A stretch of DNA of 64,000 bases from an uncultured Bacteriovoracaceae bacterium (GCA_937952395.1 CALFYV010000090.1:482148-546147); one strand, 5' to 3'. Counted from the first letter of the stretch, positions 7,516-16,219 are shown. The notes: generated by a model from the letters alone, not told the origin. Program-made: numbers and translations.

Positions 7516-8421
7516 TTAATCGGAGCCCAAAAGTTCTTCAGTGTAGGCGACCAAACGCTTCGTGCGAGTCACAGGCGTATCGCTGACACCAAACTTGGCA
7601 CCCTTCGGATAATTGACAGGAACCAAATATTGGAAGACACGGAAAAGTTGCTTGGTAGACTTAACATACTGAGCAACACGATCCAAAACACCCTTCTTTA
7701 CAGTAGTGTTTGCCTTACTAATTAGAACCAATTCTTTTTCCTCTTCCGTCAAGTTATTGGTAACAAATTCCAACAACTTCTGACCAACTGCCTTTTCAGC
7801 ATCGGTAGCTTCAACGAACTGGCGATCCACATAATGACCACTGACCAATTCACCGAATGGACGCAGAGTCAACTGAGGCGAGAAATCAATTTCAGAAACA
7901 ACCAATTCGGCGTCTTCTTGAGAAAGAGGCTCGGTGGTAGAATCTCCATCGATAGAAGGAGCAATCAAGCCTTCAATAATCGAATTTGCCGGGTTGTCCT
8001 CATCAGGAATTTGAAGCTTAAACTTTTCCTGAACCACATACAAACCTTCGGCATCCAATTTACCGTTGGCATCACGCACCTTGATTGCAGGGCTCGACGG
8101 CCATGCCTTTTGAGCAAAAAGGCCCGCAACCCATGAGCCAAATAGTTCATCATTCAGTTCGCCCTTTACTGCCTTAAGCTCGCCTTCGACAACATCGAAA
8201 ACTTGCTTCGTTTGCGCAAAACGAGAAAACAAATCCTGAGTATGAGTTTCCAAAGCAAGCTCAGGGTGTTGCTTCTTGGACTCGGTTTTCTTCTCAGGCT
8301 TTTTTGCCTTCGCCGTCAACCCAGAAAGCAAATCACTGGCGCTTTTCTTCGTAGGCTGCTCGTCTCGAATGGCAGCAGGGATGCTGATACGGTTTTCGGT
8401 CTTGTTCTTAGTCTTGGGCAT
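7516..8421 (-). CDS. Hypothetical phage protein, 301 aa
   Basis: The first 55 residues are Lys-rich and low-complexity (KKSASDLL, KAKKPEKKTESKK), followed by a folded alpha/beta region. It is driven by a strong TTTACA-17-TATAAT promoter with a near-perfect palindrome at the start site, so expression is probably high and controlled. Codon use looks smoother than in its neighbours. No family is recognised; a structural or DNA-associated role is possible. Confidence 0.6.
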   Translation of the reverse strand: MPKTKNKTENRISIPAAIRDEQPTKKSASDLLSGLTAKAKKPEKKTESKKQHPELALETHTQDLFSRFAQTKQVFDVVEGELKAVKGELNDELFGSWVAGLFAQKAWPSSPAIKVRDANGKLDAEGLYVVQEKFKLQIPDEDNPANSIIEGLIAPSIDGDSTTEPLSQEDAELVVSEIDFSPQLTLRPFGELVSGHYVDRQFVEATDAEKAVGQKLLEFVTNNLTEEEKELVLISKANTTVKKGVLDRVAQYVKSTKQLFRVFQYLVPVNYPKGAKFGVSDTPVTRTKRLVAYTEELLGSD

Positions 8422-8460
8422 TAGATAAACTCCATATTTGTGTTAACCGGCGTTTGCCAA

Positions 8461-8480
8461 AATGTTCAACTTTGAACATT
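8461..8480. promoter_or_regulatory. Palindromic operator candidate
   Basis: Arms AATGTTCAA and TTGAACATT are perfect inverted repeats separated by two bases. The site begins at the -10 element of the promoter for 7516..8421 and covers the transcription start, an ideal place for a dimeric repressor. Confidence 0.55.
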
Positions 8481-8506
8481 ATACGGTGAAAAATTCGAGT
8501 TGTAAA
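8478..8506 (-). promoter_or_regulatory. Promoter, TTTACA-17-TATAAT
   Basis: On the minus strand the -35 TTTACA (8501-8506) and -10 TATAAT (8478-8483) are separated by exactly 17 bp, driving 7516..8421. It is one of a family of near-identical promoters in the window. Confidence 0.75.
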
Positions 8507-8512
8507 CCAACA

Positions 8513-9505
8513 TCACTCGAATCCGAATTTTCCAGCAAAACGCTCGGCTACATCGAGGATTTTGTCTTTTTCCGGCAACTCATCAACCAGATTTGATGGA
8601 AAGATAGAAGAACCATTCAAAGCCCCCAATAAAGCCCCTAACATAGAAGCATTAGAATCAGTATCGCCGCCAGCATTGATTACTTCATATAAATTATCAA
8701 CGCTACAAGGATTATTGAGAAAAAATCCAAATGTAAACGGAATACTATTATAACAATAGCAACTCCCACCGCCAAAGTCTTCAATCAACTTTTGTGTATC
8801 ATGAGGCTCGGAAAATAACTTTTCAAACCTAGCGGTGATATCATCTTCGCTTTCATTATAGGTAATTAAAATCTCTTTTTCTTTTCGACATGCGGCAATC
8901 ACAAACTCTTTAAGCTTTTCAATCATGGATTGAGAATTAGAAGGATTATATTTTAATGCAACAATAATAGCAAATACTTGGGACATTGTAGTACAAAGAG
9001 ACATATGAGTATAATGGGTCATAAGATTTAATCGTCGAATAAACTTAAACCCCTCGGCCATCTTTGATTTGGATTTTCTAACACTGAAGAGATAAGCGGC
9101 GGCGGGTGCAATTTTCATTGCAACTCCATTCCCCAAACCACTTTGACCCTTACCAGATTCAGACCAATGAGCACCATTGGCCAAATTTCTCACAGAATTG
9201 CGAGTAGAATTACCCCAGCCCATTGTAGATTCTTTTAGAGCGGCAATATGCCATTCTTTTTGCGCTTCCATGCAAGCTGGTTTTTGCATTAAAGCTTCGG
9301 CAACAGCAACGGACAATTGTGTGTCATCCGTTGTCATTCCTGCCGGTTGCCCATTGAACCATTTATGTCCATCAGGCACCTTGTATTCTTTTACATATCC
9401 ATATGTTTCTTTAATTCTCTCTTGAGTCCATGACTCAACAGGCATGCCTAGTGCATCGCCAATAGCAATGCCTAGGAACATGCCTTTAATTTTATCTTTG
9501 TTCAT
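8513..9505 (-). CDS. ADP-ribosylglycohydrolase (DraG/ARH family)
   Basis: The 330-residue protein has the ARH landmarks: GMFLGIAIGDALGMPVE at the N-terminus, TTDDTQLSVAVAE near residue 60 (metal-binding Thr-Asp-Asp), and GGDTDSNASMLGALLGA near residue 285. ARH enzymes remove ADP-ribose from proteins or small acceptors with two Mg ions. Length matches the family and the catalytic Asp residues appear intact. It lies about 2 kb from a WGR-PARP, which adds ADP-ribose, so the pair may write and erase the same mark. It could also reverse host or defence ADP-ribosylation. Confidence 0.85.
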   Translation of the reverse strand: MNKDKIKGMFLGIAIGDALGMPVESWTQERIKETYGYVKEYKVPDGHKWFNGQPAGMTTDDTQLSVAVAEALMQKPACMEAQKEWHIAALKESTMGWGNSTRNSVRNLANGAHWSESGKGQSGLGNGVAMKIAPAAAYLFSVRKSKSKMAEGFKFIRRLNLMTHYTHMSLCTTMSQVFAIIVALKYNPSNSQSMIEKLKEFVIAACRKEKEILITYNESEDDITARFEKLFSEPHDTQKLIEDFGGGSCYCYNSIPFTFGFFLNNPCSVDNLYEVINAGGDTDSNASMLGALLGALNGSSIFPSNLVDELPEKDKILDVAERFAGKFGFE

Positions 9506-9507
9506 CT

Positions 9508-10185
9508 TTAACCATCATAATTCTTGACCAAGATGCAATCTACCCCTTGCACATTGCCGACTTCAAAATCATAAGAATCGACATTTTCAAACACTTGGGC
9601 AAGACAAGGACGGGTTAGGCGAACGTTGCAGTTGTGGTCAACTGTATAAGTTGCCACTTGGTCATTTTTTGGTTGGGTGCGAGATACGGTCAAAGAATTA
9701 CCTTCTTTGGCAACATAAGCCGTTTCATCAAAATTAAAACCCAATTGCCGCATCAAAGCTGCGGGGATTGTGAGAGAACCACGAGCATCAACAGTATGCC
9801 CATCACCATTGTTAGTAGCAATAATGGCTGGAACGGGAATATCGATGGAATAAGGTCCAACAGCATTGTCAACCGGGGAATCTTTTCGCTGCAAAGGCAC
9901 ATAAGAGGCAGGATCGGCGCCAATTGGAAAGTAAACATAAGCTTCGGAAGGAGCGCCAACATCTTGCAACTTACGATCATAGCTGCTTCCAGCAATTTCA
10001 GACACAACACGATGAACATCATTTTTCAAATAACGATGACGGTGACAAGAAGGATCATATTGACCTTGCCCTTTGAGGGTTTCTTGAACGGCCAAAGTAA
10101 CATCAAAAGCCGTAAACAAAACGCCCAACTGAACCTTTTGTTCCACTTCTTGACGAATAAGAGAAAGAGTAGCTGAATTACACAT
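9508..10185 (-). CDS. Protein with AbrB/SpoVT-like domain
   Basis: Residues of about 130-170 read VDARGSLTIPAALMRQLGF followed by YVAKEGNSLTVSR, the swapped-hairpin pattern of AbrB/SpoVT DNA-binding domains. The N-terminal 125 residues form a separate helical domain with a His/Cys cluster (CHRHRYL). A transcriptional role is plausible, but the N-terminal part is unknown. It lies directly upstream of the ADP-ribosylglycohydrolase gene with a two-base gap. Confidence 0.55.
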   Translation of the reverse strand: MCNSATLSLIRQEVEQKVQLGVLFTAFDVTLAVQETLKGQGQYDPSCHRHRYLKNDVHRVVSEIAGSSYDRKLQDVGAPSEAYVYFPIGADPASYVPLQRKDSPVDNAVGPYSIDIPVPAIIATNNGDGHTVDARGSLTIPAALMRQLGFNFDETAYVAKEGNSLTVSRTQPKNDQVATYTVDHNCNVRLTRPCLAQVFENVDSYDFEVGNVQGVDCILVKNYDG

Positions 10186-10203
10186 TTTATAACCTCCAAA
10201 AAA

Positions 10204-10507
10204 TTAACTGCTGCCCCATTTCAATGCTTGATGAATTGCCCAAGTTAAGGCAATTGCTTCTACTAGGACTGTAAACAAGCCCAAACCAATTCCGATAACA
10301 ATATCTCTAGAAAAACTATTTGCATCGAAAATGTTTATCGGCGGTAGTACAATCAAAATTTCCTTGGTAAAAAACCAAACAGGCATCAATGCCATTGATA
10401 AGTAAGATTGTAAAAATATCAAACAATTTAAATGTTAAAAGCTGACTCGTTACTGCGACAAATAGGAATGTCAACGGGACTAAAATTAAAGCTTTTCGAA
10501 CACTCAT
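10204..10507 (-). pseudogene. Small membrane protein split by a frameshift
   Basis: Two overlapping frames together encode one plausible three-helix membrane protein. The first starts at 10507 (MSVRKALILVPLTF) and the second continues as a hydrophobic segment after the T-rich stretch near 10405. Each frame alone has an incomplete hydrophobic pattern: the first ends in a polar tail and the second lacks a signal-like start. A single-base slip in the T run would join them. The cause could be mutation, sequencing error or programmed slippage. A TTTACA-17-TATAAT promoter lies upstream. Confidence 0.4.
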
Positions 10508-10560
10508 TTTATCTTGATCTCTGATTGTTGTAAACTAGGCGGTGAATCGTGCTTTATGCA

Positions 10561-10589
10561 ATTATACCGTTCTTTTACAATCTTGTAAA
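10561..10589 (-). promoter_or_regulatory. Promoter, TTTACA-17-TATAAT
   Basis: TTTACA (10584-10589) and TATAAT (10561-10566) lie 17 bp apart on the minus strand. The site overlaps the 3' end of the LAGLIDADG gene and reads towards 10204..10507, giving that gene its own start. Confidence 0.7.
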
Positions 10590-11585
10590 CTTGGGATGCT
10601 TCCACTTATAGGCCAAACTTGGGACGGGACACGGACCAATTATGTCATAAAAAATATTTAATGAATTTGGCTTGATGCCCACTCTCCAACCAAACCCAGA
10701 ATTACATTTATTTAAAGTTAATTTAAGATCAGGGAACATGTTGTGAATTTTGTCCACTAACATTTTTTGATCATTTTTATGAAAGCTTTCAGAACAAAAT
10801 ACAGCCCTTACTGAATTTTTACAAAATGAAGTAGAACCATCATCTAAAAACCAGTGAAGCAAAACAGTTGCATCTATTTTAAGATTTTTTGGAATAATTT
10901 TATTGTAATTATGTTCTTTGGGATACCATTCTTTATCAATTTTAGTTAGAGCCTCATGGGTTAAAGTCCTTAATGAAAAATATTTACAATATTTCCCATT
11001 GCACTCGTTTCCTCCCTCTTTTATTCTTTTTTCTTTGTTTTTTTCAAAAAGCAGATTTGCCACATACGTTATGTGGTCATAATTTTTATTTTTTTTAAAA
11101 AAGAACGCATTAGAATTACCCTGTCTATTATAACAACCTAATCCGCCGTCGCCCAATAAGCATCCAATAATAACACTTTGATTAAAGACAAAAAAATCTT
11201 CTTGTCTATTGAAAGTAATTCCTTCTTTAATCGATCTTATCTTAATATTATATTTAATTAAAGCTTGTCTTGCCGAATTACATGTTTTTGCTCCTGCCAA
11301 TTCTGATATTTTCGCAGTTGATAAGCCTTCTACTTCATATTTTTGTTTCAACCATTTTTTATCATTTAATTTTTCATATTTACTTTTTCTTTCACTGCGA
11401 GATAATCGAATTTTATTGGAATCTTTCGACGATCTGATGGGTATTTTATTTCGAATCAAAGCCAGGCGAACAGCATCTTTTGAACAGCCTGCTATCGCCG
11501 CCATTTCAGACATTGAAAGCTGTTTTATTTCATACGCATTTTTCAACCAGTTAAAATCATATAATAAAGGATATCTCGTCGGCAT
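10575..11585 (-). CDS. LAGLIDADG homing endonuclease with N-terminal HTH repeats
   Basis: The C-terminal 200 residues hold two LAGLIDADG-type helices, IIGCLLGDGGL and LLHWFLDDGST, whose Asp residues would bind the catalytic metals. A single chain with two motifs acts as a monomer. The N-terminal 130 residues contain two copies of a WLK-x-x-YE followed by helix-turn-helix unit (MAAIAGCSKDAVRLAL and KISELAGAKTCNSARQAL), probably giving target specificity. No intron or intein boundary is visible, so it is a free-standing homing gene. Confidence 0.85.
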   Translation of the reverse strand: MPTRYPLLYDFNWLKNAYEIKQLSMSEMAAIAGCSKDAVRLALIRNKIPIRSSKDSNKIRLSRSERKSKYEKLNDKKWLKQKYEVEGLSTAKISELAGAKTCNSARQALIKYNIKIRSIKEGITFNRQEDFFVFNQSVIIGCLLGDGGLGCYNRQGNSNAFFFKKNKNYDHITYVANLLFEKNKEKRIKEGGNECNGKYCKYFSLRTLTHEALTKIDKEWYPKEHNYNKIIPKNLKIDATVLLHWFLDDGSTSFCKNSVRAVFCSESFHKNDQKMLVDKIHNMFPDLKLTLNKCNSGFGWRVGIKPNSLNIFYDIIGPCPVPSLAYKWKHPKFTRL

Positions 11586-11626
11586 AATATATACTTGTTC
11601 TTAAAATAAACACAAGTATATATGCA

Positions 11627-13213
11627 TTAAGCTACAAATTCGACAAGATATCTAAAACGATATTGTGGTTTCTTTAAAATAATCCACTCATTATTTTTAA
11701 CTTGACTATGCCCTGCTTTACCAAAAATACAATGTGTACCATGTGGATACTCGGTGTAAGGAAAAGGACCAGGAGCAACATGCGGCACCCCTAAAATCAC
11801 ATCACAAAGAAACATAAATGCTCCCCTGCCCTTGATTGCTCCGTCGCCAGCAGACCAATAGGCTGTTTTTAACGAAGTATATCCAGCACTCTTTTTAAAA
11901 TCATCGGCATAATAAATCCCACCACCACCGCCGCTAAACATAGCCGCAGTGAGTTTTACATTAATTAATTCTTTGGGGAAACGAAATCCTTCTCGCAATA
12001 ACCCTGAAACATTTACACTACGAGAGCCGTGAAACAATAATGCGGCATTGGTCTTTTTATATTTTATAAATTCCTGTGGGGATAGATCGGGACGATTGGT
12101 AGGCTGGTGATATGGTTTTTCTTTAAAATGTGCCGGCATGTTAGGTAGTTTTTCATTTATTTCTTTTTCAAATAATTGTTTTTCTTCTTTTCTCTCAACC
12201 GACCAAACATTTCTAATTTGAATTTTATCAATGTACTTATGTTTATTACGTGTGGCTCTAGGCATCCAGCTACCAATAAATTCGCCCAAAGGATGTTGTG
12301 GTGGCAACCACTCCATGTTAATTTGCATTCCACCAAACGGATCGTTACTTTGGATTGAATCATTTTCTACAACAGAAAGCGCAGATTCAAATGCATCTAA
12401 ATCTTGCTGCCAAAGGCCGATGTTGTTTTGAGATAAAATCCAGGTTTCGGGCTTAGTTCCTCTGTCTTTTTTCTTAGGAATACGACTATAAATATGGCGG
12501 GTTAGATTAATCAATTCTTTATCGTGAATTTGATTAGAAACATTATGGCCGACAAATTTAACCCGAGAAAGAGCCGCAGATAGAATATCTCGCCCCTCAT
12601 CAATTGCAGCTTGAGTCGGCAACGAATCGTCTGCCATTGAACCACGGGTATAACTCACCGTGGCCACATTGATGTCTCGCATTAACTTGAAAGTTTCAGA
12701 ATCACAAGTAGAAACTTTTCTAATTTTCTTAGCTTCGGGCCGAACTTTAGTTAGTCCATCCTGGTGTTTGATCGTGCGAGCATCTGGCAATCCAGTGGAG
12801 CGAGTTGCTTGAGGACGGACTAAATAGCAATCTTTTCCTGCTTTAGCCTGTAAAACACGCCCAAGAGTGGCGTGGTTTGCCCACTGGCCACGTTTGTCAT
12901 TTTTTGCATGCAATTGTTTTTCATATTCTCGCTGTGCTTCGCTTTTCGAAGAACACTCAATAAATTGAAATGAAGGATTCTTCGCTCCTTGACGACCCCA
13001 TTCAAAGTAAGCATACCAATTGTTATTGATTTTACTTTGTGCAACACACCCATGATAATACTTATTAGTATCTTTGCCTTCTTGAGTGAAACAACCCATA
13101 TCACAAATCATGGTGTCGGTGAATTCACCATCTTTTGTGGCCGGGGGGCCAAAACATGAAAAATCATTAAGGCCATGACCATATGGATATGTTTTTTGCG
13201 GCAATTTTGCCAT
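11627..13213 (-). CDS. WGR-domain poly(ADP-ribose) polymerase-like protein
   Basis: The 528-residue protein has a WGR domain near residues 50-100 (YFEWGRQGAKN), a middle region like a PARP regulatory domain, and a C-terminal PARP catalytic domain. The H-Y-E residues can be traced: His in ALLFHGSR, Tyr in GGGGIYYADDFKKSAGY and Glu in NNEWIILKKPQYRFRYLVEF. It would transfer ADP-ribose from NAD to proteins or nucleic acid ends; WGR domains sense DNA. PARPs with WGR are common in eukaryotes and rare in phages. The start MAKLPQ follows AGGG. The nearby ADP-ribosylglycohydrolase could remove its product. Confidence 0.85.
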   Translation of the reverse strand: MAKLPQKTYPYGHGLNDFSCFGPPATKDGEFTDTMICDMGCFTQEGKDTNKYYHGCVAQSKINNNWYAYFEWGRQGAKNPSFQFIECSSKSEAQREYEKQLHAKNDKRGQWANHATLGRVLQAKAGKDCYLVRPQATRSTGLPDARTIKHQDGLTKVRPEAKKIRKVSTCDSETFKLMRDINVATVSYTRGSMADDSLPTQAAIDEGRDILSAALSRVKFVGHNVSNQIHDKELINLTRHIYSRIPKKKDRGTKPETWILSQNNIGLWQQDLDAFESALSVVENDSIQSNDPFGGMQINMEWLPPQHPLGEFIGSWMPRATRNKHKYIDKIQIRNVWSVERKEEKQLFEKEINEKLPNMPAHFKEKPYHQPTNRPDLSPQEFIKYKKTNAALLFHGSRSVNVSGLLREGFRFPKELINVKLTAAMFSGGGGGIYYADDFKKSAGYTSLKTAYWSAGDGAIKGRGAFMFLCDVILGVPHVAPGPFPYTEYPHGTHCIFGKAGHSQVKNNEWIILKKPQYRFRYLVEFVA

Positions 13214-13255
13214 TTTAAATCCCTTTAGTAATATCGTAACAAACACCTTAATTCT

Positions 13256-13771
13256 TTAGCTTTTTTTCTTCTTTTTCAGCTTTTTTGATTGATAAATATC
13301 TTGTATTTGGTCGTGTAAAAACACCATGATTTCTTGGTTGTCGCTGTTGTGGAAGTTAAAGGTAAAAGATGTTGGTCCCATCGGTTTAAATTTAGCCTTA
13401 GCCTTAGAGGGAACAACATCATAAAATTCCTTATCAATTTCATATTGTTGTTCATACCAACACAAATAATCATCAATAGCATCGTCTCGGCAATCGCCTG
13501 CTGCTAATGGGACAATTTTAACATCTTGTTTCTTAGAATAAATTTCGTATTGATTATCTCTTGCCGGATTGTAAAGCCCGAAAACTTCTATCGAAGCACC
13601 ATTGTCGGTATGAATTAAAAATTCTTCAATCGGCAATTCCATCAAGGCTGTTTCATAACCAGCAAACCATTGCTGTGATTCGCACAACTCTTCTATCATG
13701 TCGAATGGAGAGCGTGCATTGACTTTAGCGGCTAAATAGCCTTCGTAATATGGATCAGAAAATTGGTTCAC
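13256..13771 (-). CDS. Hypothetical protein, 171 aa
   Basis: This unrecognised protein has a mixed alpha/beta N-terminal half and a Lys-rich end (KKLKKKKKS). It starts four bases downstream of the preceding gene's stop and sits upstream of the PARP gene, so it may be cotranscribed. No motif is seen. Confidence 0.5.
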   Translation of the reverse strand: MNQFSDPYYEGYLAAKVNARSPFDMIEELCESQQWFAGYETALMELPIEEFLIHTDNGASIEVFGLYNPARDNQYEIYSKKQDVKIVPLAAGDCRDDAIDDYLCWYEQQYEIDKEFYDVVPSKAKAKFKPMGPTSFTFNFHNSDNQEIMVFLHDQIQDIYQSKKLKKKKKS

Positions 13772-13773
13772 AA

Positions 13774-14094
13774 TTATGCCTCACTCACTGGCGGTAAAAT
13801 CCCCAAATAATCTCGAATTGTCGCTTTGCAGTCCGAAGTGCCTTTACCATGCATTTCCTCTGCAATTATATCGAAACACTCATGCAAGTAAGTTACAGCA
13901 TGTTTGTAGCCACCATCAACGGAAAAATACCAATACTTTCCCGAAGGCGCTTTTTCAAATTGCAATGCATGATCTGTTTGGTTTGACACATAAATCCCTT
14001 TTTCCAAATCTCTTAATTCATCAAGACCTATGAATCCCATTTCGATTAACAGGTCTTGGGTAATTTCAAGCCCGGCTGTAACTTTAAGTGTCAT
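13774..14094 (-). CDS. Hypothetical protein, 106 aa
   Basis: This unrecognised small protein looks alpha/beta (GKYWYFSVDGGYKHAVTYLH). It is closely spaced with its neighbours in the same direction. Function is unknown. Confidence 0.5.
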   Translation of the reverse strand: MTLKVTAGLEITQDLLIEMGFIGLDELRDLEKGIYVSNQTDHALQFEKAPSGKYWYFSVDGGYKHAVTYLHECFDIIAEEMHGKGTSDCKATIRDYLGILPPVSEA

Positions 14095-14104
14095 TGTTTT
14101 CCCC

Positions 14105-14557
14105 TTACCGTTTCTTTTTCCTAAATTCCCAAGGTGGAATAGGATTTTTATCTAACCATAATCCTTTTTTGGCTTTACGTGCTTCTTCCTCTAAATCGCC
14201 ATAAGATTTATCTTTAGAATAATCGTCGTATTGCCAAGCATATCCCGCTCGAACTAATTCTTTATTCAAAACCCTTCCATCAGGAAGGATTACAATAGCG
14301 ATTAGACGATGATATCGATCCCAACCGCCATTTTTAATTTCCACTTTTTTGCCAAAAACTAATTCAGAAGTATATTTCTTTGCTTGGGTGTGAAAGGGTT
14401 GTTTTCGCTCAGGGCAATCAATTTCTGCAAGACGAACCTTAACTTCCTCTCCATCTTGAAGAATTTTAATGGTATCCCCATCAATGATTCCAATTACTTT
14501 GGGATCGTTGGAGCCACAACCAGAAAGCAACAGAATAAGAATTAAAATATATTTCAT
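14105..14557 (-). CDS. Thermonuclease (SNase) lipoprotein
   Basis: The start at MKYILIL gives a lipoprotein signal ending in the lipobox LLSGC, so the mature protein is lipid-anchored at Cys16. The body is a staphylococcal nuclease domain: IDGDTIKI, VRLAEIDCPE, a WDRYHRLIA segment and GYAWQYDDYS. These carry the catalytic Arg, Glu and Arg of the family. It would cut DNA or RNA outside the cytoplasmic membrane, perhaps to degrade incoming competing DNA. Length matches compact SNases. Confidence 0.85.
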   Translation of the reverse strand: MKYILILILLLSGCGSNDPKVIGIIDGDTIKILQDGEEVKVRLAEIDCPERKQPFHTQAKKYTSELVFGKKVEIKNGGWDRYHRLIAIVILPDGRVLNKELVRAGYAWQYDDYSKDKSYGDLEEEARKAKKGLWLDKNPIPPWEFRKKKR

Positions 14558-14877
14558 TTTAATGCCCAACCTAAAGATAGCACATATCTTGTTCCACTCA
14601 AAACTTCAGATACACTGTGCTCATGTATATCGGGTCTAAAAAACTTTATCCTACTAGTGTTAATAAAAGCATCTGGACAGATAAACTCACCGCCCTCTAC
14701 TTTCTTTAGCACTACATTTAACCGAAAATGTTTTCGATTTGATACGGCATCAACATGCTTCTTGATATAGGCCCCCTGTTTATATCGCAACAAATACAAA
14801 TCAAAGAATATGAACCGACAAAGAGTTAGCTTTTCATATCCAGAATTTTGTCTGCCAAGTTTCCACTTGAAACTCAT
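14554..14877 (-). CDS. 2-oxoglutarate/Fe(II) oxygenase-like protein
   Basis: From MSFKWKLG (14877) the protein has the Fe(II)-binding HVD in IKKHVDAV, a beta-rich stretch (RLNVVLKK, GGEFICPD), then a distal His in HEHSVSEV and an Arg in GTRYVLSLGW that would bind 2-oxoglutarate. This is the order of the 2OG dioxygenase core. At 107 residues it is short for the family, so it may be a minimal prolyl-hydroxylase-like domain. The substrate is unknown. It overlaps both neighbours by four bases. Confidence 0.65.
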   Translation of the reverse strand: MSFKWKLGRQNSGYEKLTLCRFIFFDLYLLRYKQGAYIKKHVDAVSNRKHFRLNVVLKKVEGGEFICPDAFINTSRIKFFRPDIHEHSVSEVLSGTRYVLSLGWALK

Positions 14878-15134
14878 CAAAAAGTTCCTGCGGACGACAT
14901 GCAAACACCTTTGTCATTATAAATATAAAACTTCTGCATTTGCACGCCTTTGCTGGCTTTAGAAATATAATCCTTAGCTTCTTCTAATGTATCGCAATCC
15001 CTATCCACCCAATCGCCGCCATCAAAAGTGTCAACAGCCACAATACGGAATTTATCTTTCGGGGCACAACGAGAAAAATCTACATCAATTCCTCGATTGC
15101 CACCTTCATTTGTTGGTCGTGGATCGTAAGGCAT
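14877..15134 (-). CDS. Hypothetical protein, 85 aa
   Basis: This small alpha/beta protein (RIVAVDTFDGGDWVDRDCDTLEEAKDY) resembles short phage proteins that pair a strand with an EEA helix, but no family is certain. It begins behind GAGAGG, and its TGA overlaps the next ATG. Confidence 0.5.
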   Translation of the reverse strand: MPYDPRPTNEGGNRGIDVDFSRCAPKDKFRIVAVDTFDGGDWVDRDCDTLEEAKDYISKASKGVQMQKFYIYNDKGVCMSSAGTF

Positions 15135-15164
15135 AATTTACTCCTCTCAAAAAAAAGACCGCTT

Positions 15165-15824
15165 CTATTTTACCACGGAAGAGGCCGAATGTAAACTACA
15201 CAACTTGTTTGGAATAATCTCAGAATGCGCCCAATGAGAATCGGTTTGAACATGGTTTTCACGAACAAACTTCGCTACACTTTTATCAAATTCATCAAGA
15301 GAAAATCGATCTGCCAAGCGGACTACATATCCTTCTTGTTCAAGACCGTAGAAAGACTTGCCTTTCCAGCATTTGAGGATTTCTGTCTCGTCCCAAAGAC
15401 CTTCATAAAGAATTGGGACTGTCTTAATTCCTAGAAGATCAGCCCAATCTTCTGTCTCGTCCCATGAAAGACAAGTGTTCTCATGCCAAATAGAAAACAT
15501 GAGAAAATAAGAAGGTAGAGAATCATAAAAGATAGAATGTTTAGCATATAAGTTCTCGCCACACACTCTGTAGCCAAATGGAATGTCTACTCCTATTTCT
15601 CCATGAAGATTTTTCACCCAGTTGCGGGAATTATGGTGTTTAGAATCAATAGATCGAGCATGAATATAATCACAATACAGAGTGGTATTCTCACCATCTA
15701 ACTTTTCTGAAACCACTACGTGTTTACCAACAAAATGCTCAGTAGAATCTAGCATTTTGTCATCAGTGGTGACAGTTTGAGAAAACGGCAAGTGTTTTGT
15801 ACGTGGGTATTTGACGTAGTTCAT
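15165..15824 (-). CDS. RNA ligase, Rnl2-like
   Basis: The 219-residue protein carries the nucleotidyltransferase motif EKLDGENTT with the adenylated Lys, a GENLYAKHS block (motif III region), and EGYVVRL (motif IV). Similar short phage RNA ligases join 3'-OH and 5'-phosphate ends, often repairing cut tRNAs. The start at MNYVKYP is chosen because the longer frame runs into the promoter at 15850..15877. With cREC, RlaP and two 2H phosphoesterases in the window, tRNA or mRNA repair is the likely role. No C-terminal Rnl2 domain is visible. Confidence 0.8.
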   Translation of the reverse strand: MNYVKYPRTKHLPFSQTVTTDDKMLDSTEHFVGKHVVVSEKLDGENTTLYCDYIHARSIDSKHHNSRNWVKNLHGEIGVDIPFGYRVCGENLYAKHSIFYDSLPSYFLMFSIWHENTCLSWDETEDWADLLGIKTVPILYEGLWDETEILKCWKGKSFYGLEQEGYVVRLADRFSLDEFDKSVAKFVRENHVQTDSHWAHSEIIPNKLCSLHSASSVVK

Positions 15825-15849
15825 AATAGGCACCGTGCTTTCAGGAGAG

Positions 15850-15877
15850 ATTATACCCAAAATCAACGACTTGTAAA
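15850..15877 (-). promoter_or_regulatory. Promoter, TTTACA-16-TATAAT
   Basis: TTTACA (15872-15877) and TATAAT (15850-15855) on the minus strand, with a 16-bp spacer, precede the RNA ligase gene. The -35 overlaps the last codons of the upstream gene. Confidence 0.65.
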
Positions 15878-16219
15878 CTACTTTTTATCTCGTTTCACAA
15901 GGGCTAAATACCATTTTTTCAACTGATCAAAAACACTTTGGACCTTTGGTTTTTCCTTTTGAAGTTCGATCCAACGATCTAATTTATATTTTCGATAAAT
16001 TTCACAAAAAATAATGCCGCCCAAAATACTCATGAGAAACCCAGCAGGAGATAATTGCCCACCACTAATCAGCCAGTTAATTGCACCGCCAATAAAAGAA
16101 CCAACAATGCCTAAAATTAAAATTGAACTCCATTTAGTAAAACCTTCTCCCGGTCGTAGAGATTTCACTACAAATCCGCTTGCCAATCCAAAGCATAAAA
16201 ACCATAATAAATATATCAT
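15878..16219 (-). CDS. GlsB/YeaQ/YmgE-family membrane protein
   Basis: The N-terminal 85 residues show three glycine-rich membrane helices with the pattern of the transglycosylase-associated YeaQ/GlsB family (ASGFVVKSLRPGEGF, then ILGIVGSFIGGAI). These are stress-linked inner-membrane proteins of unclear biochemical role. A basic cytoplasmic tail follows. The ATG overlaps the TGA of the upstream gene. Confidence 0.7.
   Translation of the reverse strand: MIYLLWFLCFGLASGFVVKSLRPGEGFTKWSSILILGIVGSFIGGAINWLISGGQLSPAGFLMSILGGIIFCEIYRKYKLDRWIELQKEKPKVQSVFDQLKKWYLALVKRDKK

Noticed and set aside
9634..10176. 180-aa plus-strand open frame opposite the AbrB-like gene
   Set aside because: It has no ribosome binding site and an unnatural composition, and lies antisense to a supported gene.
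11627..13213. NAD-dependent DNA ligase or other WGR protein without PARP activity
   Set aside because: The C-terminal H, Y and E positions of a PARP catalytic domain can all be traced.
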